A stretch of DNA of 64,000 bases, from positions 1 to 64,000 of the forward strand of contig NZ_AJLR01000152.1 of the NCBI RefSeq assembly GCF_000307855.1, in the 5' to 3' direction. The position numbers and the translations under genes are program-made. Shown piece by piece: positions 54,115 through 60,441 of the stretch. The notes beneath the pieces are model-generated. The model saw nothing but the letters and a program-made list of their open reading frames with translations, had not been told where the DNA came from and ran no database searches. This DNA is from Schinkia azotoformans LMG 9581. GTDB lineage: Bacteria > Bacillota > Bacilli > Bacillales > Bacillaceae_J. Positions within the stretch are counted from its first letter, which is position 1. The number at the start of each line of letters is the position of its first letter.

Positions 54115-55257
54115 TCAAGGTATGCCCCCTGGTTCGGCCCTCTGTAAATGTCCTTTTTTGCAGGAAGGGCATAAGGTAATGTCTTTGTTTGCTAGGATTG
54201 AGACAACTTCTAAAATATCTTTTCCTTCAAATTTTGGTTTATAATCTGGACTTCCAGTTAAATACCTACATAGTTCTAATTTCGTTTTTTTATTTCGATT
54301 GGCTAAGATCGCGTAATGTCGGATTTTCACCAATCCCTTCGGGAGTATGTGCATCAAAAATCTGCGAATAAATTCAACGCCTGGCATGGTTACCGTTTTA
54401 ACTTTATTGTTATTTTTATAGTCTTTCACTTTAATAGTCACTGTATCGTCATCCATAGAAACAATCCGATGATTGGATATGGCAATTCGATGAGTGTACC
54501 GACCAAGATATTGAATGACGGCCAAAGGACCGGCAAAGGTTTTCTTGGTATAGCTATACCAGTTTTTAGCGTAACACTGGTCCAATAAATATTGGAACTC
54601 CTTCGGGTCTTCGTACTTTTTTGCATCGTTAAAAAACTGAAGCTGATTTTTCTCATAATATTCTTTTAGGTAATAAAAATATTTGCCGCGGAACTTTTTT
54701 GATAGAACCTTCACCGGGATAAAGAATTTTTGGCTGGTGTTCCGCCACATATTTTCTTTAGTAAGACCGCCTGCCAATACAACAGTATGAATATGCGGAT
54801 GGTAGTGCAAATTTTGACCCCATGTATGCAAAACGGAAAAAAAGCCGATTTGTGCACCAAGATACTTTTTGTCTTGAGCGAGTTCTGTAAGCGTCTCAGC
54901 TACTGCTTTGTACATTAAGTCATAAAGTAGTTTCTGATTATGATAAATAATCGTGTGCAGTTGTTCCGGCATGGTAAATACCACATGGAAATAAGGGGCA
55001 TTCAGAATATCCTTTTTTCTGCCATCTACCCATATTTCTTTATTAACTCCTTGGCACATGGGGCAATGTCGGTTTCGGCAAGAATTATAACTGACTTGTG
55101 TATGTTCACAGTGATCACATTCATAGGCATGTCCTCCTAAATCAGCGGTTCGGCATCGCATGATGTTAAAGGCGGCTTTGAGTTGTTGCGGCGATGCTTT
55201 GTGAGTTTCCATAAACCGATAAAAGAATTTTTGAAACAAATCTTGGACTGTTATCAT
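54115..55257 (-). CDS. IS91-family HUH transposase
   Basis: The 380-aa protein has an N-terminal zinc-binding region (YECDHCEHTQVSYNSCRNRHCPMCQG), the HUH metal motif HPHIHTVV (residues ~153-160) and the catalytic tyrosine region VIQYLGRYTHRIAISNHR, followed by a C-terminal domain with a second CxxC pair (LCPSCKKG). It nicks one strand and moves by rolling-circle transfer. The start overlaps the recombinase stop (ATGA). Confidence 0.92.
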   Translation of the reverse strand: MITVQDLFQKFFYRFMETHKASPQQLKAAFNIMRCRTADLGGHAYECDHCEHTQVSYNSCRNRHCPMCQGVNKEIWVDGRKKDILNAPYFHVVFTMPEQLHTIIYHNQKLLYDLMYKAVAETLTELAQDKKYLGAQIGFFSVLHTWGQNLHYHPHIHTVVLAGGLTKENMWRNTSQKFFIPVKVLSKKFRGKYFYYLKEYYEKNQLQFFNDAKKYEDPKEFQYLLDQCYAKNWYSYTKKTFAGPLAVIQYLGRYTHRIAISNHRIVSMDDDTVTIKVKDYKNNNKVKTVTMPGVEFIRRFLMHILPKGLVKIRHYAILANRNKKTKLELCRYLTGSPDYKPKFEGKDILEVVSILANKDITLCPSCKKGHLQRAEPGGIP

Positions 55258-56126
55258 ACTTCACGGTCCTTCCTAGTATCCAATGGACTTTTGACTCCCA
55301 TCAGACTTTTGGAAGTCATGTGAAGGTAGGCTGTAGTTGTTTTAAGACTTGTATGTCCAAGCATTTGTTGGATAAGTACTGGCTCAACCCCGTCCTCTAA
55401 AGAGTGAGTGGCAAAACAATGCCGAAGCGTATGGGCGGAAATTTTGGGATCAAGTTCTAATTTGTTTCTAAGCTTAATGATCGTATTTTTGATTGTTTTG
55501 ACATGAATATGTTCGCCCTGTTTTTGCCCTGGAAAAAGCCAATCATCAAGTTTATACGATGTGTTAGAGAAGTATTCTCTAAAGTAATTCCGAAGCACTT
55601 TCAGTGCCAAATCAGATAAAATAGTATACCGATTTGTATTGTGTTTGGCGTTTTCTACACGAATTCGCATGGTTTTACTGCAAATATCGCTAATTTTTAA
55701 TTTGGCCACTTCACTTACTCTAAGACCGCTGCCATAAATCAATTCAAGTATGGCCTTATGTTTTAGATTTTCAGTTGAATCTAATAAGGAAAGAACGTCT
55801 TCTTTAGCTGGAATGACAGGTAACTTTTGTGACCTTTTCATCCTCGGAACCTTTCTTTTATTCCAATCTTTTTCTAAAACATAGGTGTAGAAGAATCGAA
55901 TGGCTGAAATATAATTATTGATGGTCCCAGCGGATAACCCTTTTTCTTTTTTAAGGTAAAGAATATATTGTTGGACATCCTCATGGGTCATATTTTCAAT
56001 CGATTTATTGTTTTCCTGAAGATATTTTGTAAAAGCCTGCATTCGACGGCTGTAAGATTCTTTCGTGGATTCCGGGGAACCCTTTAGTTCAAAGTAAAGA
56101 TCCGTTTTTTGTTCATATTGGTTCAT
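55254..56126 (-). CDS. Tyrosine recombinase (XerC/D-like integrase)
   Basis: The 290-aa protein has an N-terminal SAM-like DNA-binding domain (residues ~10-95) and a C-terminal catalytic domain with YGSGLRVSEVAKL (first Arg), HTLRHCFATH (His-x2-Arg), LGHTSLKTT and the nucleophile Tyr in TTAYLHM. All catalytic residues are present. ATG 56126 follows GGGAGG. Coupled translation with the HUH transposase suggests the two cooperate in movement or in resolving copies. Confidence 0.92.
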   Translation of the reverse strand: MNQYEQKTDLYFELKGSPESTKESYSRRMQAFTKYLQENNKSIENMTHEDVQQYILYLKKEKGLSAGTINNYISAIRFFYTYVLEKDWNKRKVPRMKRSQKLPVIPAKEDVLSLLDSTENLKHKAILELIYGSGLRVSEVAKLKISDICSKTMRIRVENAKHNTNRYTILSDLALKVLRNYFREYFSNTSYKLDDWLFPGQKQGEHIHVKTIKNTIIKLRNKLELDPKISAHTLRHCFATHSLEDGVEPVLIQQMLGHTSLKTTTAYLHMTSKSLMGVKSPLDTRKDREV

Positions 56127-56245
56127 GATGTTTCCCTCCCGATCATTGAGTTTAGAATGAATAATCAGGAGGCAGGCGGGTCTCTCGAAAACTGAAGGGG
56201 AATATTGGTATATATTTTATTTGTAGAATGTGTTAAAATCTTCAT

Positions 56246-56320
56246 AGGAAAAAGTATGTCCTTTCTAGGTTTGTTTGGTTTGGCGATTAAACAATACCAC
56301 AAAAGACATACTTTTTCTGT
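56246..56320. repeat. Perfect inverted repeat flanking the IS91-like unit
   Basis: GAAAAAGTATGTC and GACATACTTTTTC form a 13-bp perfect pair around a ~48-base spacer. A second smaller stem (ATCGCGTTAGCGAT) follows near 56362. These are candidates for origin or terminus structures of the IS91-like element. Confidence 0.55.
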
Positions 56321-56435
56321 TTTTTTTGCTTATTTATTGCGGAGGGGGCTTTTAAAGAGCCATCGCGTTAGCGATTTCGTTCTTCTCATGTTCCATTCGG
56401 CTTTTCAAAGAGTGTGAATTCCAATGAAAATTACG

Positions 56436-56474
56436 AAAGTGCAACTAGACATAGCTACTAGTTAGCGCTTTTTT
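56436..56474 (+). terminator. Hairpin right of the IS91-like unit
   Basis: AAAGTGCAACTAG pairs with CTAGTTAGCGCTTT, one bulge, followed by TTTTTT. It shares AACTAG/CTAGTTA and the GC-CTTTT arm with the hairpin at 53844-53884. Confidence 0.6.
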
Positions 56475-56561
56475 AAAATTTCCTTATTTATTAAGGCAAT
56501 ATCCACATATGCCCAATCTTTGCTTTCTTTTTTCTTAAGGTCCGAGTTTGAATCCATTACA

Positions 56562-56675
56562 ATGAGTTTGGAACATGCGAACCGGGCCTATATTCCAAAA
56601 GTGACAGAAAAAGAATATACCATCATTCAAGATGATGAAGAATATTTCCATGAAGCAATTCCTTATAATAATTAA
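56562..56675 (+). other. 37-codon gene remnant joined to a hairpin repeat
   Basis: The frame starts within a short hairpin (TTTGGAA/TTCCAAA, 56567-56599, with a GCGAACCGGGC core) and continues as a protein-like C-terminus, PKVTEKEYTIIQDDEEYFHEAIPYNN. It may be the tail of a lost gene cut by insertion of the repeat, and it ends 15 bases before the next small ORF. Confidence 0.35.
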
Positions 56676-56689
56676 GTGGGGTCAGTAAC

Positions 56690-56869
56690 ATGAACAAATT
56701 AGAAGTATTAAAATCCATACTTGCAGGATCTATTGTTGAAGTTGGACTTAAATTATATAAATATGATAGCAAGCCAATGAAATTCAATATTGTTGTGCAG
56801 GAACTAATTGGCAAACATCTAATATTACTCTCAATGGGTTTCTACAATGGGAAAACTGGTATATATTAA
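56690..56869 (+). CDS. Small orphan protein (59 aa)
   Basis: ATG 56690 to TAA 56867 encodes a 59-aa protein, MNKLEVLKSILAGSIV at the start and NIVVQELIGKHLILLSMGFYNG near the end, with mixed hydrophobic and basic character. A GTGGGG sequence 10 bases before the ATG is a weak ribosome site. A good terminator follows at 56876, which supports a real transcript. No family recognised. Confidence 0.45.
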   Translation: MNKLEVLKSILAGSIVEVGLKLYKYDSKPMKFNIVVQELIGKHLILLSMGFYNGKTGIY

Positions 56870-56875
56870 GCAGGT

Positions 56876-56903
56876 AAGCTGGTCTTTGTCCAGCTTTTTT
56901 GTT
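56876..56903 (+). terminator. Intrinsic terminator
   Basis: AAGCTGG/CCAGCTT stem with a seven-base loop followed by TTTTTT. It isolates the small ORF from the toxin-antitoxin operon. Confidence 0.8.
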
Positions 56904-56957
56904 TGCTTGAACTAACCCTTTGATGGTATAATGTAATTACAGTGATTACAGCAGATT
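56903..56957 (+). promoter_or_regulatory. Toxin-antitoxin promoter and possible operator
   Basis: TTGCTT (56903-56908) and TATAAT (56927-56932) are 18 bases apart. Overlapping the start region is GTAATTACAGTGATTAC, an imperfect palindrome (GTAAT/ATTAC), a plausible site for autoregulation by the AbrB-type antitoxin. Confidence 0.6.
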
Positions 56958-57001
56958 CAGTAACAACAGTGATACATTAAAGGGGAAAGAAGGGAGAATC
57001 T

Positions 57002-57295
57002 TTGGAGAAAATAACACAAGTACAAAAAAGAAACTTAATTTCATTGGCCACTATTGGTGCAGAACTAGGGATCAAAGAAGGGGATTATGTTTCAATTGAA
57101 GTAAAAGATGGTGGGCTGTTTCTAAGACCTGTTAATTGGCATGATAAGAGCCAAGAATATTTCTGGACAAATTCATTTCAAAAGAAAATGAAACAGGCTG
57201 AAAAGGATTTAGAGGAGGGTAACTATCAAAAGTTTGACTCATTAAGTGAATTAGCTGACTTCATTGAAAAGGGAATTGAGGCTAAAAGTGAGTAA
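57002..57295 (+). CDS. AbrB/MazE-type antitoxin
   Basis: The 97-aa protein has an N-terminal SpoVT/AbrB swapped-hairpin DNA-binding domain (ITQVQKRNLISLATIGAELGIKEGDYVSIEV, residues 4-36 in two strands and a helix) and a C-terminal acidic helical tail that would wrap the toxin. The likely start is TTG 57002 after GAAGGGAG. It overlaps the toxin gene by 8 bases, and a promoter with a palindrome lies just upstream, typical for an autoregulated type II module. Confidence 0.82.
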   Translation: MEKITQVQKRNLISLATIGAELGIKEGDYVSIEVKDGGLFLRPVNWHDKSQEYFWTNSFQKKMKQAEKDLEEGNYQKFDSLSELADFIEKGIEAKSE

Positions 57296-57548
57296 ACAAT
57301 CTATTGTTACCCAACAATTCTTTAAAGATTTGTTCCAGTTATCCAAGAAAGAGCAAAAACAGGTGGCCAAAACAATTAAATTAATGGAACAGGATATAAC
57401 ACACCCTTCTTTAAATTGCCATGCAGTAAAAGGAACACCTTATCATGAAGTGTATGTAAATATGGACATTAGAATAATATTTGAATTTAATGAGGATTTA
57501 TATGTGCTATTTAGGGCAGTACATCATGATATGTTGGACAGGCTATAG
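57288..57548 (+). CDS. RelE/YafQ-type toxin
   Basis: The 86-aa protein has the RelE/ParE fold signature: an N-terminal helix pair (QQFFKDLFQLSKKEQKQVAKTI), then beta strands HAVKGTPYHEVYVNMDIRIIFEF and a terminal LYVLFRAVHHDMLDRL. The basic and His residues fit an mRNA interferase of the YafQ/RelE type. GTG 57288 overlaps the antitoxin stop, placing the toxin under translational coupling. A terminator begins inside its last codons. Confidence 0.82.
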   Translation: MSKQSIVTQQFFKDLFQLSKKEQKQVAKTIKLMEQDITHPSLNCHAVKGTPYHEVYVNMDIRIIFEFNEDLYVLFRAVHHDMLDRL

Positions 57549-57572
57549 CTATAATGCAGCCTGTTCTTTTTT
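57538..57572 (+). terminator. Terminator of the toxin-antitoxin operon
   Basis: ACAGGCT/AGCCTGT stem (57538-57564) followed by TCTTTTTTG; the left arm includes the toxin stop region. Confidence 0.8.
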
Positions 57573-57599
57573 GTTATTCCATTTGGTTCTTTATTTCTA

Positions 57600-57629
57600 T
57601 GGAACGTGGGGACGGTTCGCATGTTCCAC
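57600..57629. repeat. Dispersed short hairpin (GGGGACGGTTC core)
   Basis: TGGAACGTG and CATGTTCCA arms around the GGGACGGTTCG core; a near-complete member of the family, directly after the toxin-antitoxin unit. Confidence 0.7.
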
Positions 57630-57776
57630 TCTAGCAAATTTTATGTAAGAATCTATCATAATTAGAATGCAAAAAAAACAACCAACATAAACTGTTAGCT
57701 GTGCTATATAAGATGCACGGTCACCTGCAACATACGTGCTGTATGAAGAACGGCTGACTCTCTATAATTATTAATG

Positions 57777-57829
57777 AAAAAAGTAACCTATCCCATCACT
57801 TGGTTGCGGAGGAGTCATGTTACTTTTTT
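57777..57829 (-). terminator. A/T-flanked hairpin
   Basis: AAAAAAGTAAC (57777-57787) and GTTACTTTTTT (57819-57829) pair across a ~30-base loop. It is the first structure downstream of the minus-strand coiled-coil pseudogene and may be its terminator. Confidence 0.5.
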
Positions 57830-57881
57830 CTGTGTGCCCTTCAATGGAACAAGGAGTTTGTCCGCTTGTGTCCCTACACAA

Positions 57882-58105
57882 TTACTGCCTAAAGCGGCTT
57901 TCCAACTCGTATATACGTTGCTCCAGTTCTAAATTCTTATGTTCGATAAAACTTATTTTCCGCCTACATGTTCACGATTGTTGTCCAATTTTTCACCATT
58001 ATGAATCGCATATTTCTCTATCACTTCTAAACGTCTATTCATTTCCATTCGGAACTCTCTTTGTTCATCCTGTATTGCTTTCAAAATTCCCAATACCTCA
58101 TCCAT
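57882..58105 (-). pseudogene. Small coiled-coil protein, frameshifted
   Basis: ATG 58105 follows AAGGGGGG and starts MDEVLGILKAIQDEQREFRM; the frame stops after NREHVGGK. One base back, the sequence goes on as ISFIEHKNLELEQRIYELESRF and ends at 57882. The junction is GGAAAATAAG, a run of four A directly before the TAA. The restored product (about 74 aa) is coiled coil and related in style to the broken gene at 29151-29472. A -1 programmed shift at A-AAA is possible but decay is simpler. Confidence 0.6.
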
Positions 58106-58177
58106 TTATACGATCCCCCCTTACAGTCGGGTAGTAGTGACTCTTTGCTAATGTTATAACAGAGTGTCTACAATTTA

Positions 58178-58204
58178 GGAATACCGGGACGGTTCGTGTG
58201 TTCC
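58178..58204. repeat. Dispersed short hairpin (GGGACGGTTC core)
   Basis: GGAA/TTCC ends around CCGGGACGGTTCGTGTG; a short-armed member of the family lying 18 bases after the HEPN gene. Confidence 0.6.
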
Positions 58205-58221
58205 TTATTTCATAAAATAAG

Positions 58222-59574
58222 CTACTCCTTGATATACTCATAAATTTTATTATAGATAGTTAAATTTTCATCTTCGATTACCTTTTCGATGTTGCACCAA
58301 TACAATTTTATTAAGTCAATATATATTTTTCTTCTTTCATATTCCCAGCTTCCGAAGTTTGACTTTTTCAGATTTGAAATACTTACGTCCAATCGTTCAA
58401 AAGACTCACTTAATTTCGCTATTAATTCTTTATTCCATGTAGAATACTTAAACCATTCAATAGGCTTTCTTTCTTTATATCCATTATTTATTCTTATTCC
58501 ATCAAAAGTTACATCAAAGAAGTACGATCCTGCATTTAAAATAAATTTATCAAATACTTTATATCCTTCTAATAACTTCAGCTGCTCTATATCAAAGTCC
58601 ACATTAGAAATTATATCTAAGTCAACTTTCCTTGAAATCATATCAATATTTACTTCATCAGGCTTCTTCTTTAATAATTTATATAAAATATCCCAAAAGG
58701 TGTTATTTCCCCCTCTATAATCGGGTTCCCATAATTCAAGCCATTTAGACACTTTATCTAAAATAAATTTATTATCGAATGAAATAGCTTTTTCTAAGAT
58801 GTCAGGGAAAATCCGATAGAATTGTATAAAATAGTACTCTTTCTCCATTATACTTTTGATAAATCCTTCTTGAATATTGTCATGAGATGAATAAATAATC
58901 TCCTTCCAAAAATCACGGTTCTCATCGTTTACCATTATTCTGTAGCGATTTTCAAACCTTACATTAAACTCTTTAAAAAATTCACATGCATTTTCGCCAT
59001 ATACTACCTCTATATCATGTATTAACAAAGTTAACTTATTTTTATTTTCAACTACTCGATACCTATAATATTCTAACAGTTCTTCTAATAAATATTGTTT
59101 TCCACCAAGAACATAAAATTTACTTAAATTATCTTGAAGATAGTTCCAAAAACACTCCACAGTTGAACTATTTATTATCCCTGATTTTGCATGTGCACAC
59201 TGATTCCTTACATTCTTCCAGTATTCATATTCGTTTTTTGCTATTTCTCTTTGTTCAAAAAATATGATAGCTATACTTCCCTCTTTTTTAGGATCAGCTA
59301 CTATTATATCATTAAGGTGTTTCTCCCAATTATCTTCATTATTTAACTCCTTAATTATAACTGATTGCCATCGTCCCTCATTAAAACCCTCTGGACGATA
59401 GGAACAATTTATAATTCTGTTTTTTAGTGTAATTTTAAATGCAAGATACGACATGATAAATGCGGATCTGTATGCTCCTATTTTGTAGCAGATTACAGAT
59501 TCCGAAAATAACTCTTTTGCTTCATTATCCAATGGGTCTAATCTATTAATCCATTTTTCAATATCCAATTTCAT
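58222..59574 (-). CDS. Large protein with HEPN RNase-like motif
   Basis: The 450-aa protein is not one I can name. Its N-terminal ~150 residues are helical, with ESVICYKIGAYRSAFIMSYLAFK resembling the first helices of HEPN domains, and WKNVRNQCAHAKSG holding R123-N-Q-C-A-H128, which fits the Rx4-6H catalytic motif of HEPN ribonucleases. The remaining 300 residues are Lys/Glu/Tyr/Trp-rich and mostly helical with no nucleotide-binding motif. ATG 59574 has a GGTGG site. It is a single gene in an A+T-rich accessory region. HEPN proteins often act in phage defence or as toxins, so such a role is possible but unproven. Confidence 0.6.
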   Translation of the reverse strand: MKLDIEKWINRLDPLDNEAKELFSESVICYKIGAYRSAFIMSYLAFKITLKNRIINCSYRPEGFNEGRWQSVIIKELNNEDNWEKHLNDIIVADPKKEGSIAIIFFEQREIAKNEYEYWKNVRNQCAHAKSGIINSSTVECFWNYLQDNLSKFYVLGGKQYLLEELLEYYRYRVVENKNKLTLLIHDIEVVYGENACEFFKEFNVRFENRYRIMVNDENRDFWKEIIYSSHDNIQEGFIKSIMEKEYYFIQFYRIFPDILEKAISFDNKFILDKVSKWLELWEPDYRGGNNTFWDILYKLLKKKPDEVNIDMISRKVDLDIISNVDFDIEQLKLLEGYKVFDKFILNAGSYFFDVTFDGIRINNGYKERKPIEWFKYSTWNKELIAKLSESFERLDVSISNLKKSNFGSWEYERRKIYIDLIKLYWCNIEKVIEDENLTIYNKIYEYIKE

Positions 59575-59642
59575 TAAAATACCACCATTTCTTGCTTTAT
59601 GTAATTGCTAGATAAATAGGATGTAACATATAAAGTTAGTAT

Positions 59643-59681
59643 AAAAAAAGGAAACTTCTATAATAATTATAGAAGTTTCCT
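59643..59681 (-). terminator. Strong terminator of the stalk-domain operon
   Basis: AGGAAACTTCTATA/TATAGAAGTTTCCT, a 14-bp perfect stem with a five-base loop, is followed on the minus strand by TTTTTTTA. It lies 16 bases after the stop of the 242-aa gene. Confidence 0.88.
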
Positions 59682-59696
59682 CAAGTAAAACTCACT

Positions 59697-60425
59697 TTAC
59701 CACTTTATGTCAAACTCATAGTTCATCACTTTTTGAGTTGAGCCATTTTCAAAAACTTCAACAGTAAATTTACCTTGTCTTTCATCTTTTGGTATTGGTG
59801 GTAACATGATATAACCCTTAGCATCTTGGTCTTCACCAATATCTTTAAACCAAGTGGTATCTTTCCAATATAAAACACCGCCACGGATATCCTTATTAGC
59901 GTATGTGTCTAATTCCGATTGGAAACTTGCTGTACCTTGGTCTAATTGCACAAGATTTTCATTTGTATTTTTTACGATAACATACAACTTCGTATAGTTG
60001 GGATCATCCTCAACTGAATATACTTCTACTCGTACACCATTAATTGTTTTAGAGACTGGAAGTGCTTCATATTTAGTTGAATCTTGTTTAGATGGGTCTT
60101 CAGATTTATCGCAAGTATTTTCTTGGTCATCGACTTCTTTATTAATGTTATCAACCGGTTTATCAATTGTAACCGTCTTTGTTTGATCATCCCATTCAAC
60201 ATCTGCACCTAGTTGTTCGGCGATAAAACGTGTTGGTACATACGTATGTCCTTCATAATTTAATGTCGTATAGCCGCTAGGCAACGCTTTTGCTTCGCCA
60301 TTAATTTTGTATTTAACCCAATTTGTTATACTAGGCAGCGAAGCATTATTCGCTAATACATTGCCTCCTGACAAAAGGACACCACCGACAATAACACCGG
60401 CAATAAATTGTTTGTAGTTTTTCAT
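59697..60425 (-). CDS. Secreted stalk-domain protein with DUF4352-like C-terminus
   Basis: The 242-aa protein has a signal peptide (QFIAGVIVGGVLLSGGNVLA), a single copper-amine-oxidase-like stalk repeat (TYVPTRFIAEQLGADVEWDDQTKTVTI, residues ~60-88), a Lys/Asp/Glu linker, and a C-terminal beta-sandwich (VRVEVYSVEDDPNYTKLYVIVKNTN) resembling DUF4352/telomeric-repeat-type Ig folds. ATG 60425 lies 16 bases after the TolC-like gene, and the pair ends at the strong terminator. Cell-surface role inferred. Confidence 0.82.
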   Translation of the reverse strand: MKNYKQFIAGVIVGGVLLSGGNVLANNASLPSITNWVKYKINGEAKALPSGYTTLNYEGHTYVPTRFIAEQLGADVEWDDQTKTVTIDKPVDNINKEVDDQENTCDKSEDPSKQDSTKYEALPVSKTINGVRVEVYSVEDDPNYTKLYVIVKNTNENLVQLDQGTASFQSELDTYANKDIRGGVLYWKDTTWFKDIGEDQDAKGYIMLPPIPKDERQGKFTVEVFENGSTQKVMNYEFDIKW

Positions 60426-60441
60426 GGTACTGTTTCCCTCC

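Larger units (their letters stand above)
54115..56126 (-). mobile_element. IS91-like element: HUH transposase plus tyrosine recombinase
   Basis: Two genes overlapping by 4 bases encode an IS91-type rolling-circle transposase and an XerD-like integrase, an arrangement found in one branch of IS91 elements. True ends are not resolved: candidates are the palindromic sequence near 53960-54090 on one side and the 56246-56320 inverted repeat on the other. IS91 elements carry no terminal inverted repeats and make no target duplication. Confidence 0.75.

Noticed and set aside
57817-58134. 105-codon plus-strand ORF beside the HEPN gene
   Set aside because: It is antisense to the coiled-coil pseudogene, whose minus-strand frames have protein-like heptads and a good ribosome site.
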